Below are positions 1-9,693 of a stretch of 64,000 nucleotides of DNA, in pieces. The notes beneath the pieces were generated by a model. That model did not search any database. It was not told the origin of the DNA and worked only from the letters and a program-made list of their open reading frames with translations. Origin of the DNA: Pseudomonas sp. FP2335 (GTDB lineage: Bacteria > Pseudomonadota > Gammaproteobacteria > Pseudomonadales > Pseudomonadaceae). The stretch is taken from positions 2,873,501-2,937,500 of the forward strand of contig NZ_CP117437.1 in the NCBI RefSeq assembly GCF_030687535.1. Direction: 5' to 3'. The translations under genes were made by a program, and so were the position numbers. Each line of letters begins with the position of its first letter. Positions within the stretch are counted from its first letter, which is position 1.

Positions 1-1767
1 CACCAGCTGGAAGAGCTGAGGACGTCCGTCCTTGAACACCTTGATCGTCAGTTCAGGTATCTCGTCGCGCCACAGGGGGATATCTCCCGCACGTTGTTGC
101 AGCGTATGAAAATGAAGGCCTCCGGATACCGGGCTTTGCGTCAAGGTGATGGCGAAGGCGAAGCCGCCGATGCGCGGGTCCTGTTTCAGCACCGAGTTGT
201 CGAGGGCGGGAGGCCTGGCGGCGATAGCTGGCGATTGCCATTGGCTCTGGCCATCGATGGACGTAATGGCGCAGCCGGGTTCCGACTCATCCGCTAGGGT
301 GTCCGAAATGATCACCGAAGGATGCCGCTCCCAGTAGAAACCTCTGGTTTCCGGGAGTTTGTCCTTAAGGGCCGGGTCGAGCCTGGCGACCAGTTTCGTG
401 ACGCAGGTTTTGCCGCCGACATTGTCGATCACGACTATCGGATAGCCAGCGCTCACTTTCGAGTAGTCCACGTGTTGAATCGCAGCGGCAATACTGCGCG
501 GCAGGGGCACTGCGCCCTGGAAGCGAGCATTGAGATTGCGTCGGGTGACGTCGAGTTCGAAATCATTGAGGACATCGGGCACGAGCCAGATCAGCGTGTC
601 GTGCCTGAACATCTCCTGCAGCCTGCCGGTGAAGGCGTGTGCGGCGCGCTCCAAGTGCTCGTGCGCGGCTTGGGAGAAGAACAGGTCCGTCGGGAATAGG
701 GTCGTCACCTGCGGGTGCCGATAGATCGCGTCGGAGGTAAACAGGTCGAGTGCTACCTCGGCATCCTCGCCTTGCCATAGTTGCCATGCAAAAGAACCAG
801 GTAGGTGCCTGGCCATTTTGCCCGCAGCATAGCGTGGGAGTGAGGTCGCCAGATCGACGCACACCGGTGTATGGATTTCGATCCTGGCGCCGCGCTTGAT
901 CTTTTCCTGTACCGACTGCATCGCGACGCTGTTGAACCAAGGGCGGATCTCGCAGGTATCGAAGTTGAAGAAAACCGGCATGTCCGCCAGGCAGTGGCGG
1001 CCCTCGCTCCATATACGGCTGTAGGTGATCCAGCGATGCCGGGTCTGGCGACGTGCGTGGACCTCGGACAGGTCGCGAGCAGTGTCATCCTCCAGGGACT
1101 GCAGCCAACGCCAGGCGTCCCATACCTGTCGGTAATCGCGATGTGACAAAAGCGTGTTGTTGGGCGGCAGGTTCTCCCAGCGGCCAATGTCCCGCGCTTC
1201 GCCGGAGCGCAGCCAGGACAGAATCGTCAACAACAGGTCGTTCTGGTGTTCATGGCGCTCGACGCACAGCTCCAGGTATTGCGCCAGACGCACCATGCAT
1301 GCTTTGAACAGGCGGTTCTCCGGCAGGTCGACGGATTGGGAGCGCCGAACGCCTTGCAGATAGGGGTTGCCTGCTAGCTTTTCCTTCAGTGTGCGTCCCG
1401 GGCGATTGCTCAGCTTGATGAAGCTGTTGGCATCGAGTTCGCGTACCGCATGGGCGGGCAGTAAAGCGTGTTCCCGGCGAGGAGCCTCGTTGAGGCAGTG
1501 GACAAGCCGATCCACCGCCGCGCTGCAATGTTCGGTGATGCGCCACAGGCGGTCGCGGTACGGGGACCCGGCCTCGGGCGGTGAGTACCCTTCGATCCTG
1601 GCCAGAAACACCGACAGCGATTGCGGCAATGCCTGCCCGCTCCTGGGGTCGAAGTCGACGGCATGGCAGAACCAGTCCGACTGCTTGAGCACCTCGCTGA
1701 TGGCGGTGCTGTCGTGCGCCTTGTTGCGGGGCACGGAGTCAAGGCTCGACAGGTGCTCACTGGTCAT
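1..1767 (-). CDS. McrC/DUF2357-like protein, partner of the McrB-like ATPase (partial, C-terminus off window)
   Basis: The reading frame is open from an ATG at 1767 to the window edge, giving at least 589 residues. It overlaps the end of the upstream AAA+ gene by 11 bases, so the two are probably translated together. Around residue 150 is a segment of the type PENRLFKACMVRLAQYLE, which resembles the 'NRxxK' helical region of McrC and DUF2357 proteins. The part nearest the edge (ending IPELTIKVFKDGRPQLFQLV) looks like the first strands of a PD-(D/E)XK nuclease core, whose catalytic residues would lie just outside the window. In McrBC systems the McrC-type subunit stimulates the McrB motor and cuts DNA. 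The family call is by motif and context only. The complete gene is needed to see whether the nuclease is intact. Confidence 0.6.
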   Translation of the reverse strand, partial: MTSEHLSSLDSVPRNKAHDSTAISEVLKQSDWFCHAVDFDPRSGQALPQSLSVFLARIEGYSPPEAGSPYRDRLWRITEHCSAAVDRLVHCLNEAPRREHALLPAHAVRELDANSFIKLSNRPGRTLKEKLAGNPYLQGVRRSQSVDLPENRLFKACMVRLAQYLELCVERHEHQNDLLLTILSWLRSGEARDIGRWENLPPNNTLLSHRDYRQVWDAWRWLQSLEDDTARDLSEVHARRQTRHRWITYSRIWSEGRHCLADMPVFFNFDTCEIRPWFNSVAMQSVQEKIKRGARIEIHTPVCVDLATSLPRYAAGKMARHLPGSFAWQLWQGEDAEVALDLFTSDAIYRHPQVTTLFPTDLFFSQAAHEHLERAAHAFTGRLQEMFRHDTLIWLVPDVLNDFELDVTRRNLNARFQGAVPLPRSIAAAIQHVDYSKVSAGYPIVVIDNVGGKTCVTKLVARLDPALKDKLPETRGFYWERHPSVIISDTLADESEPGCAITSIDGQSQWQSPAIAARPPALDNSVLKQDPRIGGFAFAITLTQSPVSGGLHFHTLQQRAGDIPLWRDEIPELTIKVFKDGRPQLFQLV

Positions 1768-4312
1768 GGCCGGTGATTCCCCCTTTCCTGGTGTTCTGCT
1801 CCAACGTCTTGCGCAGTTCGTCTCGTTTCTCCGGGGACCTCAGGTTCCAAGCCCTACGGCGCTCGTCAGGATCTGTCAGGCCGATGTTGAACAGTGACGG
1901 CGGTTCTTCCTGGGTGTTCGAGGCTGTGGGGGCAGGGTGGTCGACCTGTGTCGGCGCTGTTGACGAACCAGGCGCGTTGAGGTAGTTCGCCGATTGCCAG
2001 ATGAACTGGCCGTAGCCCAGTTCGCAGGCAATATCGAAGTCCTCGGTGAGGTGGAAAGGACGGCCAGCGATGCCCCTGTCCAACTGGTGGCGGATCTTGT
2101 CGAGGCAGTCGGTCTTGCTCTTGCCGCGGGTGTCGATGCCGCGGAGCTTGGGCATGACCTTCTGTACCAGCTGGTCTTCGAACGCAGTATGCATCGCCTC
2201 GGCAAGTCGGGATGGGGAGTTGTCATTCTTCGCCGCCCGGACCTCCGGGTAGTTGGCCATGTAGTACTCAATGGATTGCCATACTCGATGGCCAAGTGCC
2301 CGGCCAGCCACGCAGAGTGCTCCATTCAACGCCTCTATGAAGGCCATGTACGGCTTGACTTCGTCTTCCGAGAAGCTGCTGCCCTTTGCCAGCCAGCTTT
2401 GCCAGACGGATTTGTGCAGCGCCGGGCCGCGATTGCGCTCATCGAGCGGCAGCAATTTCAGGCGGCGTTTCAATTCGGTCGGCCGCGGGAAATTGACGAT
2501 GATGGAGCGGTCCAGCACCTTGTCGGAAAGAGACTTGGTGGTTTCATCCTGGTTCATCGTTCCAGTCCACAACACATTCCGGCCCAGCGGTAGTCTGTAG
2601 GCTGGCATGCCTGCGCCGACCTTCACCGGCAGCCAGGGCACGTCGCTGCCCTTCCTGCCACGGCGCAGTTCGAGCTTGCTCAGGAATTCGGCAAAGTACA
2701 GCTCCGGATGGGCAAGGTTCATCTCGTCGAGCAGGACCAGGCACATGGCCTCGGACAGGCCGGGGTAGTCCTCGCTCCAGGGCTTCTGGCTCTGTGCGAG
2801 GAAGTTCAGCACCGGTTGGGCGTCGAATTTGTTGTCGATTGAGTTGAAGAAGCCGAGCATGGACTCCTGCGAGTCCCAGTTTGGCTGCACCGACAGCGGT
2901 TCGAAGAAAATGCCGCCGAAGTGGGCGTACAGGCGCGGCAGTTCGGACTTGCCGGTACCGGAGACGCCCGAGAGCACGGTCAGGGGCGACCACTCTGCGG
3001 TCTTCAGGGCCGTGTGGAAGGCGTTGAGGATCCGTGGGTTGAAACTCAGGCCGTAGTGACTGCACGCATTGCCGATACCTTTGAGCCAGGTCAGCTCGTC
3101 GATCTGCGCCTTCACCGGCGGCCTGGCTCGGTCCACGGCAAAATGTGGTCGTTCGATTTCCTTGTGCCGCGCCTCGACCTCGGCAGGGCGTTCATAAGCG
3201 CCCCGCAGCCGGTCGAGCTCGACTTGCGCTTCGTTTGCCGCGCCTTCGAAGATCGAAGCCTTTTGCATCAATGACTGGTTTTCCGCAGTGAGCTCGGAGT
3301 TCTTCCGGCGTAGCTGAGCGACCTGCTCATACTCCGCTTCCCTGATCGCGATCTGTCGCTCAAGCTCATCCGCCCGGGCCTTGTGGGCCTTGGTTTCGCT
3401 TTCAAGCGCGCGGGTTCTGTCGCGCATCTCCTCGGTGGGCCGGTTGGCGAGCTCTTCGCGCAGGCGCGTCAGCTCATCTGTCTGGCTGTTTAGGTCTCGC
3501 AGGATCTCGGATGGGTCCGTGTCCCCGAGCTGGCGTTTCAGCAGCTCGAACACGCCCAGCAAGTCGGCCTGTGTGGAGACGGTATCACGCAGACGCCGGT
3601 TGTCCTCGATGCAGGACTGCTTCTGCATTTCCAGTGAACGGCGCGCTTCCTCCAGGTTGCTCTCGAGTTCGTCCGCGAATTTGTCACTACGCCGCCTGGC
3701 TTGCTCTTCGAGCCGTTGCTCCTTGCGTTCCAGGTTGCGCTCGGCGGATTCCAGCTCCATCGCTCGCCCGTGCACTTCGCCCTGCAGCGCGGTCAACGCC
3801 CCCTTCTGCCTTGCCAGCTCGGACACTTCTGCATCCAGTCGCGCGCGGGCCTCGTCCTGTTGTCTGGTCCAGGCCTCACGCTGCCTGCTGAGTTCGTCTC
3901 GGATGCGTTCGCGCTCGGCGTCACCGGCCGCGGACACCTCCGACAGGCGCCTGGCCCGTAGATTGGCAAGCTCTTCTTCCAGAGCCGATAGCTGCTGCTC
4001 CCGGATTTCCGAAATCCGGCGCTCGCCCTCGGCGCGTTTCTGGCGTAGTTCCGCGCTCAAGGCGACGCGCTCTTCGTCATGGATCGCTGCGCGTTGCTGT
4101 TCGGCGGCCTTGAACTGATCCACTTGCTGGCGGAGATCTGCAGCCTGGTTGGCGAGGTTCTTGCGCTCCGTAGCTATCCGCTGTTTTTCTTCCTCCAGGG
4201 CATGTTGGCTCTTGGCAACAGCGGCTTCGCGGAGCGCGATCTCGGTGTCGCGCAGCAACTGAGCGGCGACATCCTGCTTCAAGACGTCATCCCTGTTGTC
4301 GGAGTGCTCCAT
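1757..4312 (-). CDS. Coiled-coil McrB-like AAA+ ATPase/GTPase
   Basis: An 851-residue protein. Residues about 15-390 are very rich in Glu, Arg, Gln and Ala with heptad character and should form a long coiled coil. Residues about 400-720 are an AAA+ module of the McrB type: Walker A GVSGTGKS (449-456), Walker B LVLLDEMN (525-532) and the McrB-typical sensor GTMNQDE (584-590). A low-complexity Pro/Thr/Ser-rich tail follows. McrB normally carries a modified-DNA-binding domain in front of the motor; here a long coiled coil takes that place, so recognition may come from partners or oligomerisation. It starts 3 bases after the preceding gene and overlaps the McrC-like gene by 11 bases. The nucleotide used cannot be told from sequence. 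Confidence 0.8.
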   Translation of the reverse strand: MEHSDNRDDVLKQDVAAQLLRDTEIALREAAVAKSQHALEEEKQRIATERKNLANQAADLRQQVDQFKAAEQQRAAIHDEERVALSAELRQKRAEGERRISEIREQQLSALEEELANLRARRLSEVSAAGDAERERIRDELSRQREAWTRQQDEARARLDAEVSELARQKGALTALQGEVHGRAMELESAERNLERKEQRLEEQARRRSDKFADELESNLEEARRSLEMQKQSCIEDNRRLRDTVSTQADLLGVFELLKRQLGDTDPSEILRDLNSQTDELTRLREELANRPTEEMRDRTRALESETKAHKARADELERQIAIREAEYEQVAQLRRKNSELTAENQSLMQKASIFEGAANEAQVELDRLRGAYERPAEVEARHKEIERPHFAVDRARPPVKAQIDELTWLKGIGNACSHYGLSFNPRILNAFHTALKTAEWSPLTVLSGVSGTGKSELPRLYAHFGGIFFEPLSVQPNWDSQESMLGFFNSIDNKFDAQPVLNFLAQSQKPWSEDYPGLSEAMCLVLLDEMNLAHPELYFAEFLSKLELRRGRKGSDVPWLPVKVGAGMPAYRLPLGRNVLWTGTMNQDETTKSLSDKVLDRSIIVNFPRPTELKRRLKLLPLDERNRGPALHKSVWQSWLAKGSSFSEDEVKPYMAFIEALNGALCVAGRALGHRVWQSIEYYMANYPEVRAAKNDNSPSRLAEAMHTAFEDQLVQKVMPKLRGIDTRGKSKTDCLDKIRHQLDRGIAGRPFHLTEDFDIACELGYGQFIWQSANYLNAPGSSTAPTQVDHPAPTASNTQEEPPSLFNIGLTDPDERRRAWNLRSPEKRDELRKTLEQNTRKGGITGHDQ

Positions 4313-4315
4313 TTC

Positions 4316-6256
4316 CTATACCTCAATCAGTGCTTTGATGATTTTGTACGATGCCTTGCGCAGCTTCGCGACATCCGTGCTTGCCAGTGGCAGTGGCTCA
4401 TTTCCGTGTCCGCGTCTGGCGATTAGCGCGGCTACATCGTCGACGAAAGACGGTTGGGTCGCCGACATGGACTTCAGGGTCTGATCGTCGGCCATCAGCA
4501 GGAACGCGATCATGCAGGCCCCGAGCGACTGGCCGTTGCCTTGCAGCGTCTGGCGCACAATCGAAGACCTCACAGTGTGCAGGCTTGACGGCAGTCGATG
4601 GCACAGGCCGGCCTCGATGGCCCTGTCTTGTGCAGCCTCGATCAGCAGCGCATCTGCCATATCCGGTGGCAGCCAACGGTTCAGCGATAGCTCGAGGACG
4701 GACTGCATTGCCGCATATAGGTCACGGACGAACGCCAGGGCATCGTCTCCTTCATGCCAGGAGAGAAAGACCCGTTCCGCATGGACGAGCCGCTCTTTCA
4801 CGTTCGTCCCGAGGCGATTGAACGCGCCGAAGCCAAACGCGTCCTGGATGCCGGCGCGGGCATCCAGCAACACGTCCGCATAGGTATCTGGGTTGCTGCT
4901 GGCGGTCGGCTCGCGGGAGAAGGTCACCTCCGGCAGCATGGCTTCGATGATCTCGCGCACCAGCGGTTCTGCCAGCAACTCCGATTCCGGGGCATCGGCA
5001 CTGCCTTTCCCATGTCCCTTTTCGTCACGTGCCCTTTTGATTTCGAGCAGATGGCTGATCAGTGCAGGATCGAGCGCGGCCAGGCGTCGCAAGGGATGAG
5101 AATCATCGCCCTGCGCGCGAAGGATGCTCAGGGCGAGTAGTGTTTCCAGCTCCGCCTTTCCCTTCATGAAGTCCTGTAGCTTACCCTCCCGAACAGGCCT
5201 GAAACCGGCTCCAGGTGGTAGCAGCCCGACCTCGCTGGCCGCGAGGCCAAGCAGTTGCGCGTGCTCCGCCTGTGGGGTGAACTTCAAGCGCTGGATATCG
5301 CCTTCGAAGGGACGCCTGGCACAGGCATGGAACAACGACCACTCCACGGCGGCATAGAGCTGGGCGATGGAGCGGAACGCGGCGTTCGGCAGCAGCCGCA
5401 AGTTGCTGAGAAGCTTGGGGTAGTGCAGCTGGTTGTAAGGCGTATCGAAGGGTTCTTTTGCACGCTGATCGGGAGAGGGCGAGCGTGGCTGACGCAGTGC
5501 TGCCTTCCACCTGCCCAGCCAGTCAGCCGTGGGTTCGTCCTGTTCGAGCAACTGTTCGAATGCCCGTTCAAGTACCAGAGAAAAGCCGTTGCCGAAGGGG
5601 TCAGCGATGCGGAACTCGCCGTCGCGTCTCTGAATGGCGATAGGGCAGTCCAGATAGTACCGTTCTGGCTTGTCCATGATCACGATCTGATGCAGTGCAG
5701 GTAATGGCTGCTCCTTCCCGAAAATCGCGGATCTTCGCTGCATCGTTCGCGCCACCTTGATCACATCACGCTGGGTGAGCGGCGTGGATTCGGCACCGAC
5801 GGATGGGATCTTGTAGACGGCCGGCTTCTGTTCCTGCTTGCGCAATGGCTGGTGCTCCAGAACTTGCATGAAGGGCAGGACCTGCCCGCTGACCCGTTCG
5901 CGAAACAGCAGCGCGGTAACGAATGCGGGGCTGTCGGCGCCGCTTGCCGTGTTGCTGTCGGATGCTTCGAGGACGCTGTTGAATTCGTCGATCAACCCCT
6001 TGTCCCGAAGGCGCAACAGAATGCTTTCGACCAGGTCGCGCGGAATGCACGTGTCCTCGGCAAGTGCCTGCGAGTTCATCTTCCCAAGGGCGAGCAGACT
6101 GAGGATGACCTGCTCGAACGGGTTGAGCCTCAGGCCGTCTTCTTCAGGTCTGGGCAGGGTGATCCGGTAGGCATCGACGGGCCAGGACAGATTGCGGCGT
6201 CGGCCGACAATTGCTCCGAACGGATCAGGGGTGCCGTAATCCAGAAGTTTCAACAT
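4316..6256 (-). CDS. Unknown protein with N-terminal winged helix and an RX4H motif
   Basis: A 646-residue soluble protein that I do not recognise as a family. Residues about 46-92 read as a winged helix-turn-helix (FEQVILSLLALGK, then a recognition-like helix and RLRDKGLIDE). The rest is mostly alpha-helical with no transmembrane segment. At 410-415 the stretch RDEKGHG has the R-x4-H spacing of HEPN ribonuclease domains and sits at the end of a helix, as in that fold. This is a single-motif resemblance, not proof of RNase activity. The ATG at 6256 overlaps the end of the helicase gene by 7 bases and has AAGGAG about 10 bases upstream. Between the helicase and the McrB-like gene, it may be an adaptor, regulator or RNase effector. 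Confidence 0.55.
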   Translation of the reverse strand: MLKLLDYGTPDPFGAIVGRRRNLSWPVDAYRITLPRPEEDGLRLNPFEQVILSLLALGKMNSQALAEDTCIPRDLVESILLRLRDKGLIDEFNSVLEASDSNTASGADSPAFVTALLFRERVSGQVLPFMQVLEHQPLRKQEQKPAVYKIPSVGAESTPLTQRDVIKVARTMQRRSAIFGKEQPLPALHQIVIMDKPERYYLDCPIAIQRRDGEFRIADPFGNGFSLVLERAFEQLLEQDEPTADWLGRWKAALRQPRSPSPDQRAKEPFDTPYNQLHYPKLLSNLRLLPNAAFRSIAQLYAAVEWSLFHACARRPFEGDIQRLKFTPQAEHAQLLGLAASEVGLLPPGAGFRPVREGKLQDFMKGKAELETLLALSILRAQGDDSHPLRRLAALDPALISHLLEIKRARDEKGHGKGSADAPESELLAEPLVREIIEAMLPEVTFSREPTASSNPDTYADVLLDARAGIQDAFGFGAFNRLGTNVKERLVHAERVFLSWHEGDDALAFVRDLYAAMQSVLELSLNRWLPPDMADALLIEAAQDRAIEAGLCHRLPSSLHTVRSSIVRQTLQGNGQSLGACMIAFLLMADDQTLKSMSATQPSFVDDVAALIARRGHGNEPLPLASTDVAKLRKASYKIIKALIEV

Positions 6257-9200
6257 TCCAGTACGACTCCTTGTTCGCGGCAGAGCTTATGGAAATCAAC
6301 GAGCCCGGGAATGAACTCGGCTGCAAGATCGCCTTCCAACAGTCTCGGGTCGCCGACCACCACCAGTAGTTTCTTCTGGCGGCTCATCGAGACATTCAGG
6401 CGGTTGTAGAGGCAAAGGTGACCGAACAGTAATTGCGCCTGTTTTTCGCGGTCATCGGTAGCGGGTTTCCACGACTGCGGCACGGTCCTCACCGTCGATA
6501 GGAACACCACGTCGAACTCCATGCCCTGGAACGAGTCAACGGTGCCTATACGCAGTCGCTTGTCATTGTCGCCGAGCGTGCCGAGCTGCTGCCTGATGTA
6601 GTCGGCCTGCGCCTTGTAGAAGGAAATCACCCCGAAAGTCAGGTCCTTACCTGCCGCGCAATTCATCCATGCGAGCAGTTGGTGCACGATCACCGTGGCC
6701 TCGATCGGGCGAATCCAACTGGTCCCGCTGCGTCGGTGCTTGCCTTTTTCCACGGGTACCTCTAACCACGCGGCGGGTTTTCCGCCTGTATCGGGGAGGG
6801 CGTGGGCAAAATTGACTGCTGGCCTTCCTGAGCCGAACTTCTCGGAGGGGTCGAAGCGCTCGTAGAAGTTGCGGCTGATGAAGTCGCCCAGCAGCTCATG
6901 CATGCGGTACTGCCTGTCCAGCGTGACCCGGCGAGTGATCTTGTCGCCTTCCTCCAGGGTTTTCAGGCGTTCCGAGAACAGGTAGTGGAACATCGATTTC
7001 TTCAGCCAGTCGGTTTCCGACGGGCCGTTTTCGCCGTCTTCCATCCGGCGTGCGACCTCGTCATCGATAATATGCGGCAGCTGGCGGTGGTCGCCGACAA
7101 GGATGATGCGCCTGCCCTGTGCCATCGGCACCATCAGGTCACGTGGAGAGACGCGAGCGGCTTCGTCGACGATCACGTATTCGTATTCCAGGCGCTGCTG
7201 GTTCAGGTTGGTGTCACCCCCCTTGATGTTTTTCTGGAATTGCATCCTGCGGTTGACACTTTGCTGGCACGTCGCGGCGAAGGCGAAGCTGTAGTCGGAT
7301 ACAGCCTCCAGCATGGCGCGCGGATTGTTGCCGAGCTGGGCGAGAAACTCCGCCAGCGCGGCGGATTTCTTGTCCCGGCCCGAGTGACCCTTGCGCTTGA
7401 TCTGCTTGATCGCCACGTCTGCCAGGGCGACGATCTCGTCGTTGGCTTTTTCTATGCGGAAAATCGGGGGAGCGCTGAAGCGGGCGAGCAGCGTCCTCTT
7501 CAGTGTCGCCAACCGCTGCAGGAACGGCGGAAGGCCATTTTCGTTTCGCCACAGGCTGGCATCGTCGAGCAACGCAAGGTCCTCGCTGTCCAGCACCTCA
7601 CCGAGATCGGCCAGCGCATCGGCGGCGCGTTCGGGACCATCGTCGGCAAAGCTTTCCGGCCGGCAACGAAGGCGACGCACAACGTCGCGCCACTGGTGGC
7701 TGGCTTCATTGAGCTTTTCTTCCAGGCCCATTTTCTTCTTCAGGTTTTCAGCCTGACGTACCTGCTTCTCGCCCAGGATAGCAATGCCGAGCGCTGCGAT
7801 CCGGGAGGCAAGGCTGGCGGCGAGTACTCGTGTCGGTGTCTGGAGGTACTGCAGGTACAGGTGCCTGATCTCGGTTTCCTGCTCGATTTCGGCGATCTGC
7901 GGGTTTCGGTCACGCAGCTCGGTGGCGAGCTTTCCACACCAGCGATCGAGCCGTTCTTCGAAGAGGCTAGCGTCATCCGTGGCTGCATTGGAGCGCTTGC
8001 CGAATTTCGGAACGGGAAGGCTGTTGAGCGACAGGCGCTCGATCATGTTCTCGACTGCGTCGTGCTGAAACCCTGTCAGCAGCACCTGGCCCTTGATGGC
8101 GATGCCACGCTTGTCCGCCATTTCGTTCAAACGCTCGAGAATGGCCGCGATGACCGTAGTCTTGCCGGTTCCGGGAGGTCCCTGGATAAGGGCGATGTCC
8201 GGGGTTTCCAAGGCACAGCTGATGGCATCCAGCTGTTTTGGCGTTGGCGTGTTTTTGAAGACCTTGTTCAGGACGAACGCCGTCAGCGGCTTGACAGGTG
8301 ACGGCCTGCGGGTCTGGGTAATGACGCCTTTTTCCTCGATCAGCAGGCCGAGCTGGGGATTGGCGGCCCGGCCTTCGAGAATCATTCGGCGCGCCACCAG
8401 GCGGCGCTTGATCTGGGCAACCTCGCCTGCTAGGGAGAGGATGAGCTTGCCGGACTTTTCCGGCAGTCTTTCAGTCTTCAGCTTGAGCGTGTTCGATGCC
8501 TTGTCGAACTCGCCCACCCCGTAATGCCTATTTCTGACCTGTGTTTCTTCCTGGGCGGGCGCGGGTTCCCGTTCCTCCCTGTGCTCGATGCCGCTGGCGA
8601 AATCCTTGAAGCGCAGGGCGGGATCTAGCAGATAGTCCGGGAGCTCCTCTACCCACCGGAGCTCGCCGACCTGGCCTTTGTCCAGGGCCTTGAGTGCGGC
8701 CTCGGAGGCTTGGGTCACGCGTACGGCCACGGTTCCGTCCCTGTTCTCGACGCCGCCGGCGACGTGCAATACTCCCACCACGCGCGCCTTGTCCAGCAGC
8801 AGTTCACCTTCGAGATCGCCGAACTCATCCCATTTCCTCAAGTAGCTGACGTGGTCCTGGGTCAAGGCTGTCATCTGGGCTTTGGCAAGGAGACGGATAT
8901 GTCCGGCCCGGCTCCAGTCTGCGAAGTGAAGCTTGCCTTTGACCAGGCGTAGTGCACGGTCCGGATGCTTGCGGGCCTTGGTCATGCGGGTGGTAAGGAA
9001 AGTCGATTTGCCTTGGGGCAAGGGCGTCTCTGTCGCCACGAAGCGCAATCCGTCCCCGCTGATGCAGAACGAGTTGCTGCGGGTTGGTTGCTGGATTCGA
9101 GCGAGCTGCACGTCGCTGGGCGCTGGCTCCTGGCCAGCTTGCGATTCCGGATCCGGAATCAACTCCTCAGGTTCTGCTACTTCCTCTTCCGGGACGGGGG

Positions 9201-9693
9201 CGGGCTTGAGCATCTCGTCGATGGCCGGACCTGCGGTCAGAAAAAAGAAGTCGCTGTCGCCTTGTCGAAAGCAGAAATGGCGCTCCAGCAGCTTGTAGAG
9301 TTGTTCACCCTTGGGGCCGTTCCTGCGGTGCTCGAGCTCTGCAAATGCTCGTTCGGCATAGTCGTCCACGCCGATTTCCAGTTCACCCATCTCCAGGCAC
9401 GGACCGGAAAAAAAGGCGATCTGTAGCTCCATGCTGCCGTCGGCAGCACGATTGGCCAGTTGCGCGAGCAGTGCGCGGCCAATGGCGAGTTCGGCGCTCA
9501 GTCGCCGGTTATCGATCGGTGTGACGGTCTGCACGGCGATCATTGCGACCTTGAGACGCAGGTCAAACTCATCGGGGCGCGAGAGATCGTTCTCGATCGA
9601 ATAGACGGCCTGGTCGCGCCACTCTGCCGAGCCTTGACCAACCGGTCGGACGCGGATGGTAAGGATATCGGCTGGTATGTCCTGGAACTTCAT
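6250..9693 (-). CDS. Large SF1 helicase (Dna2/Upf1-like, AAA_11/AAA_12 type)
   Basis: A 1147-residue protein. The N-terminal half (1-480) has no family I recognise and includes a Pro/Glu-rich linker at about 160-200. The C-terminal half carries superfamily 1 motifs: Walker A GPPGTGKT (505-512), VDEAA (842-846), GDHRQLP (867-873), TVDSFQGMEFD (1051-1061) and NVSMSRQK (1100-1107). The 330 residues between Walker A and the DEAA box form a long helical insertion. The set matches COG1112-type DNA/RNA helicases. The ATG at 9693 forms an ATGA overlap with the kinase gene stop. A kinase gene coupled to a COG1112 helicase is reminiscent of Mokosh defence systems, but I see no phospholipase D motif here. 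Its substrate (DNA or RNA) is not deducible. Confidence 0.85.
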   Translation of the reverse strand: MKFQDIPADILTIRVRPVGQGSAEWRDQAVYSIENDLSRPDEFDLRLKVAMIAVQTVTPIDNRRLSAELAIGRALLAQLANRAADGSMELQIAFFSGPCLEMGELEIGVDDYAERAFAELEHRRNGPKGEQLYKLLERHFCFRQGDSDFFFLTAGPAIDEMLKPAPVPEEEVAEPEELIPDPESQAGQEPAPSDVQLARIQQPTRSNSFCISGDGLRFVATETPLPQGKSTFLTTRMTKARKHPDRALRLVKGKLHFADWSRAGHIRLLAKAQMTALTQDHVSYLRKWDEFGDLEGELLLDKARVVGVLHVAGGVENRDGTVAVRVTQASEAALKALDKGQVGELRWVEELPDYLLDPALRFKDFASGIEHREEREPAPAQEETQVRNRHYGVGEFDKASNTLKLKTERLPEKSGKLILSLAGEVAQIKRRLVARRMILEGRAANPQLGLLIEEKGVITQTRRPSPVKPLTAFVLNKVFKNTPTPKQLDAISCALETPDIALIQGPPGTGKTTVIAAILERLNEMADKRGIAIKGQVLLTGFQHDAVENMIERLSLNSLPVPKFGKRSNAATDDASLFEERLDRWCGKLATELRDRNPQIAEIEQETEIRHLYLQYLQTPTRVLAASLASRIAALGIAILGEKQVRQAENLKKKMGLEEKLNEASHQWRDVVRRLRCRPESFADDGPERAADALADLGEVLDSEDLALLDDASLWRNENGLPPFLQRLATLKRTLLARFSAPPIFRIEKANDEIVALADVAIKQIKRKGHSGRDKKSAALAEFLAQLGNNPRAMLEAVSDYSFAFAATCQQSVNRRMQFQKNIKGGDTNLNQQRLEYEYVIVDEAARVSPRDLMVPMAQGRRIILVGDHRQLPHIIDDEVARRMEDGENGPSETDWLKKSMFHYLFSERLKTLEEGDKITRRVTLDRQYRMHELLGDFISRNFYERFDPSEKFGSGRPAVNFAHALPDTGGKPAAWLEVPVEKGKHRRSGTSWIRPIEATVIVHQLLAWMNCAAGKDLTFGVISFYKAQADYIRQQLGTLGDNDKRLRIGTVDSFQGMEFDVVFLSTVRTVPQSWKPATDDREKQAQLLFGHLCLYNRLNVSMSRQKKLLVVVGDPRLLEGDLAAEFIPGLVDFHKLCREQGVVLEC

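Noticed and set aside
1410..1760. Minus-strand 116-codon frame overlapping the McrC-like gene start
   Set aside because: It is a different frame of the true gene, which stays open to the window edge and has coherent protein sequence.
3381..4118. Long plus-strand frame opposite the McrB-like coiled coil
   Set aside because: It is Ser/Arg-rich, the usual complement of a Glu/Arg/Ala-rich coiled coil, with no domain or ribosome site.
6898..8301. Long plus-strand frame opposite the SF1 helicase gene
   Set aside because: The helicase motifs on the minus strand are unmistakable, and this frame has no recognisable domain.
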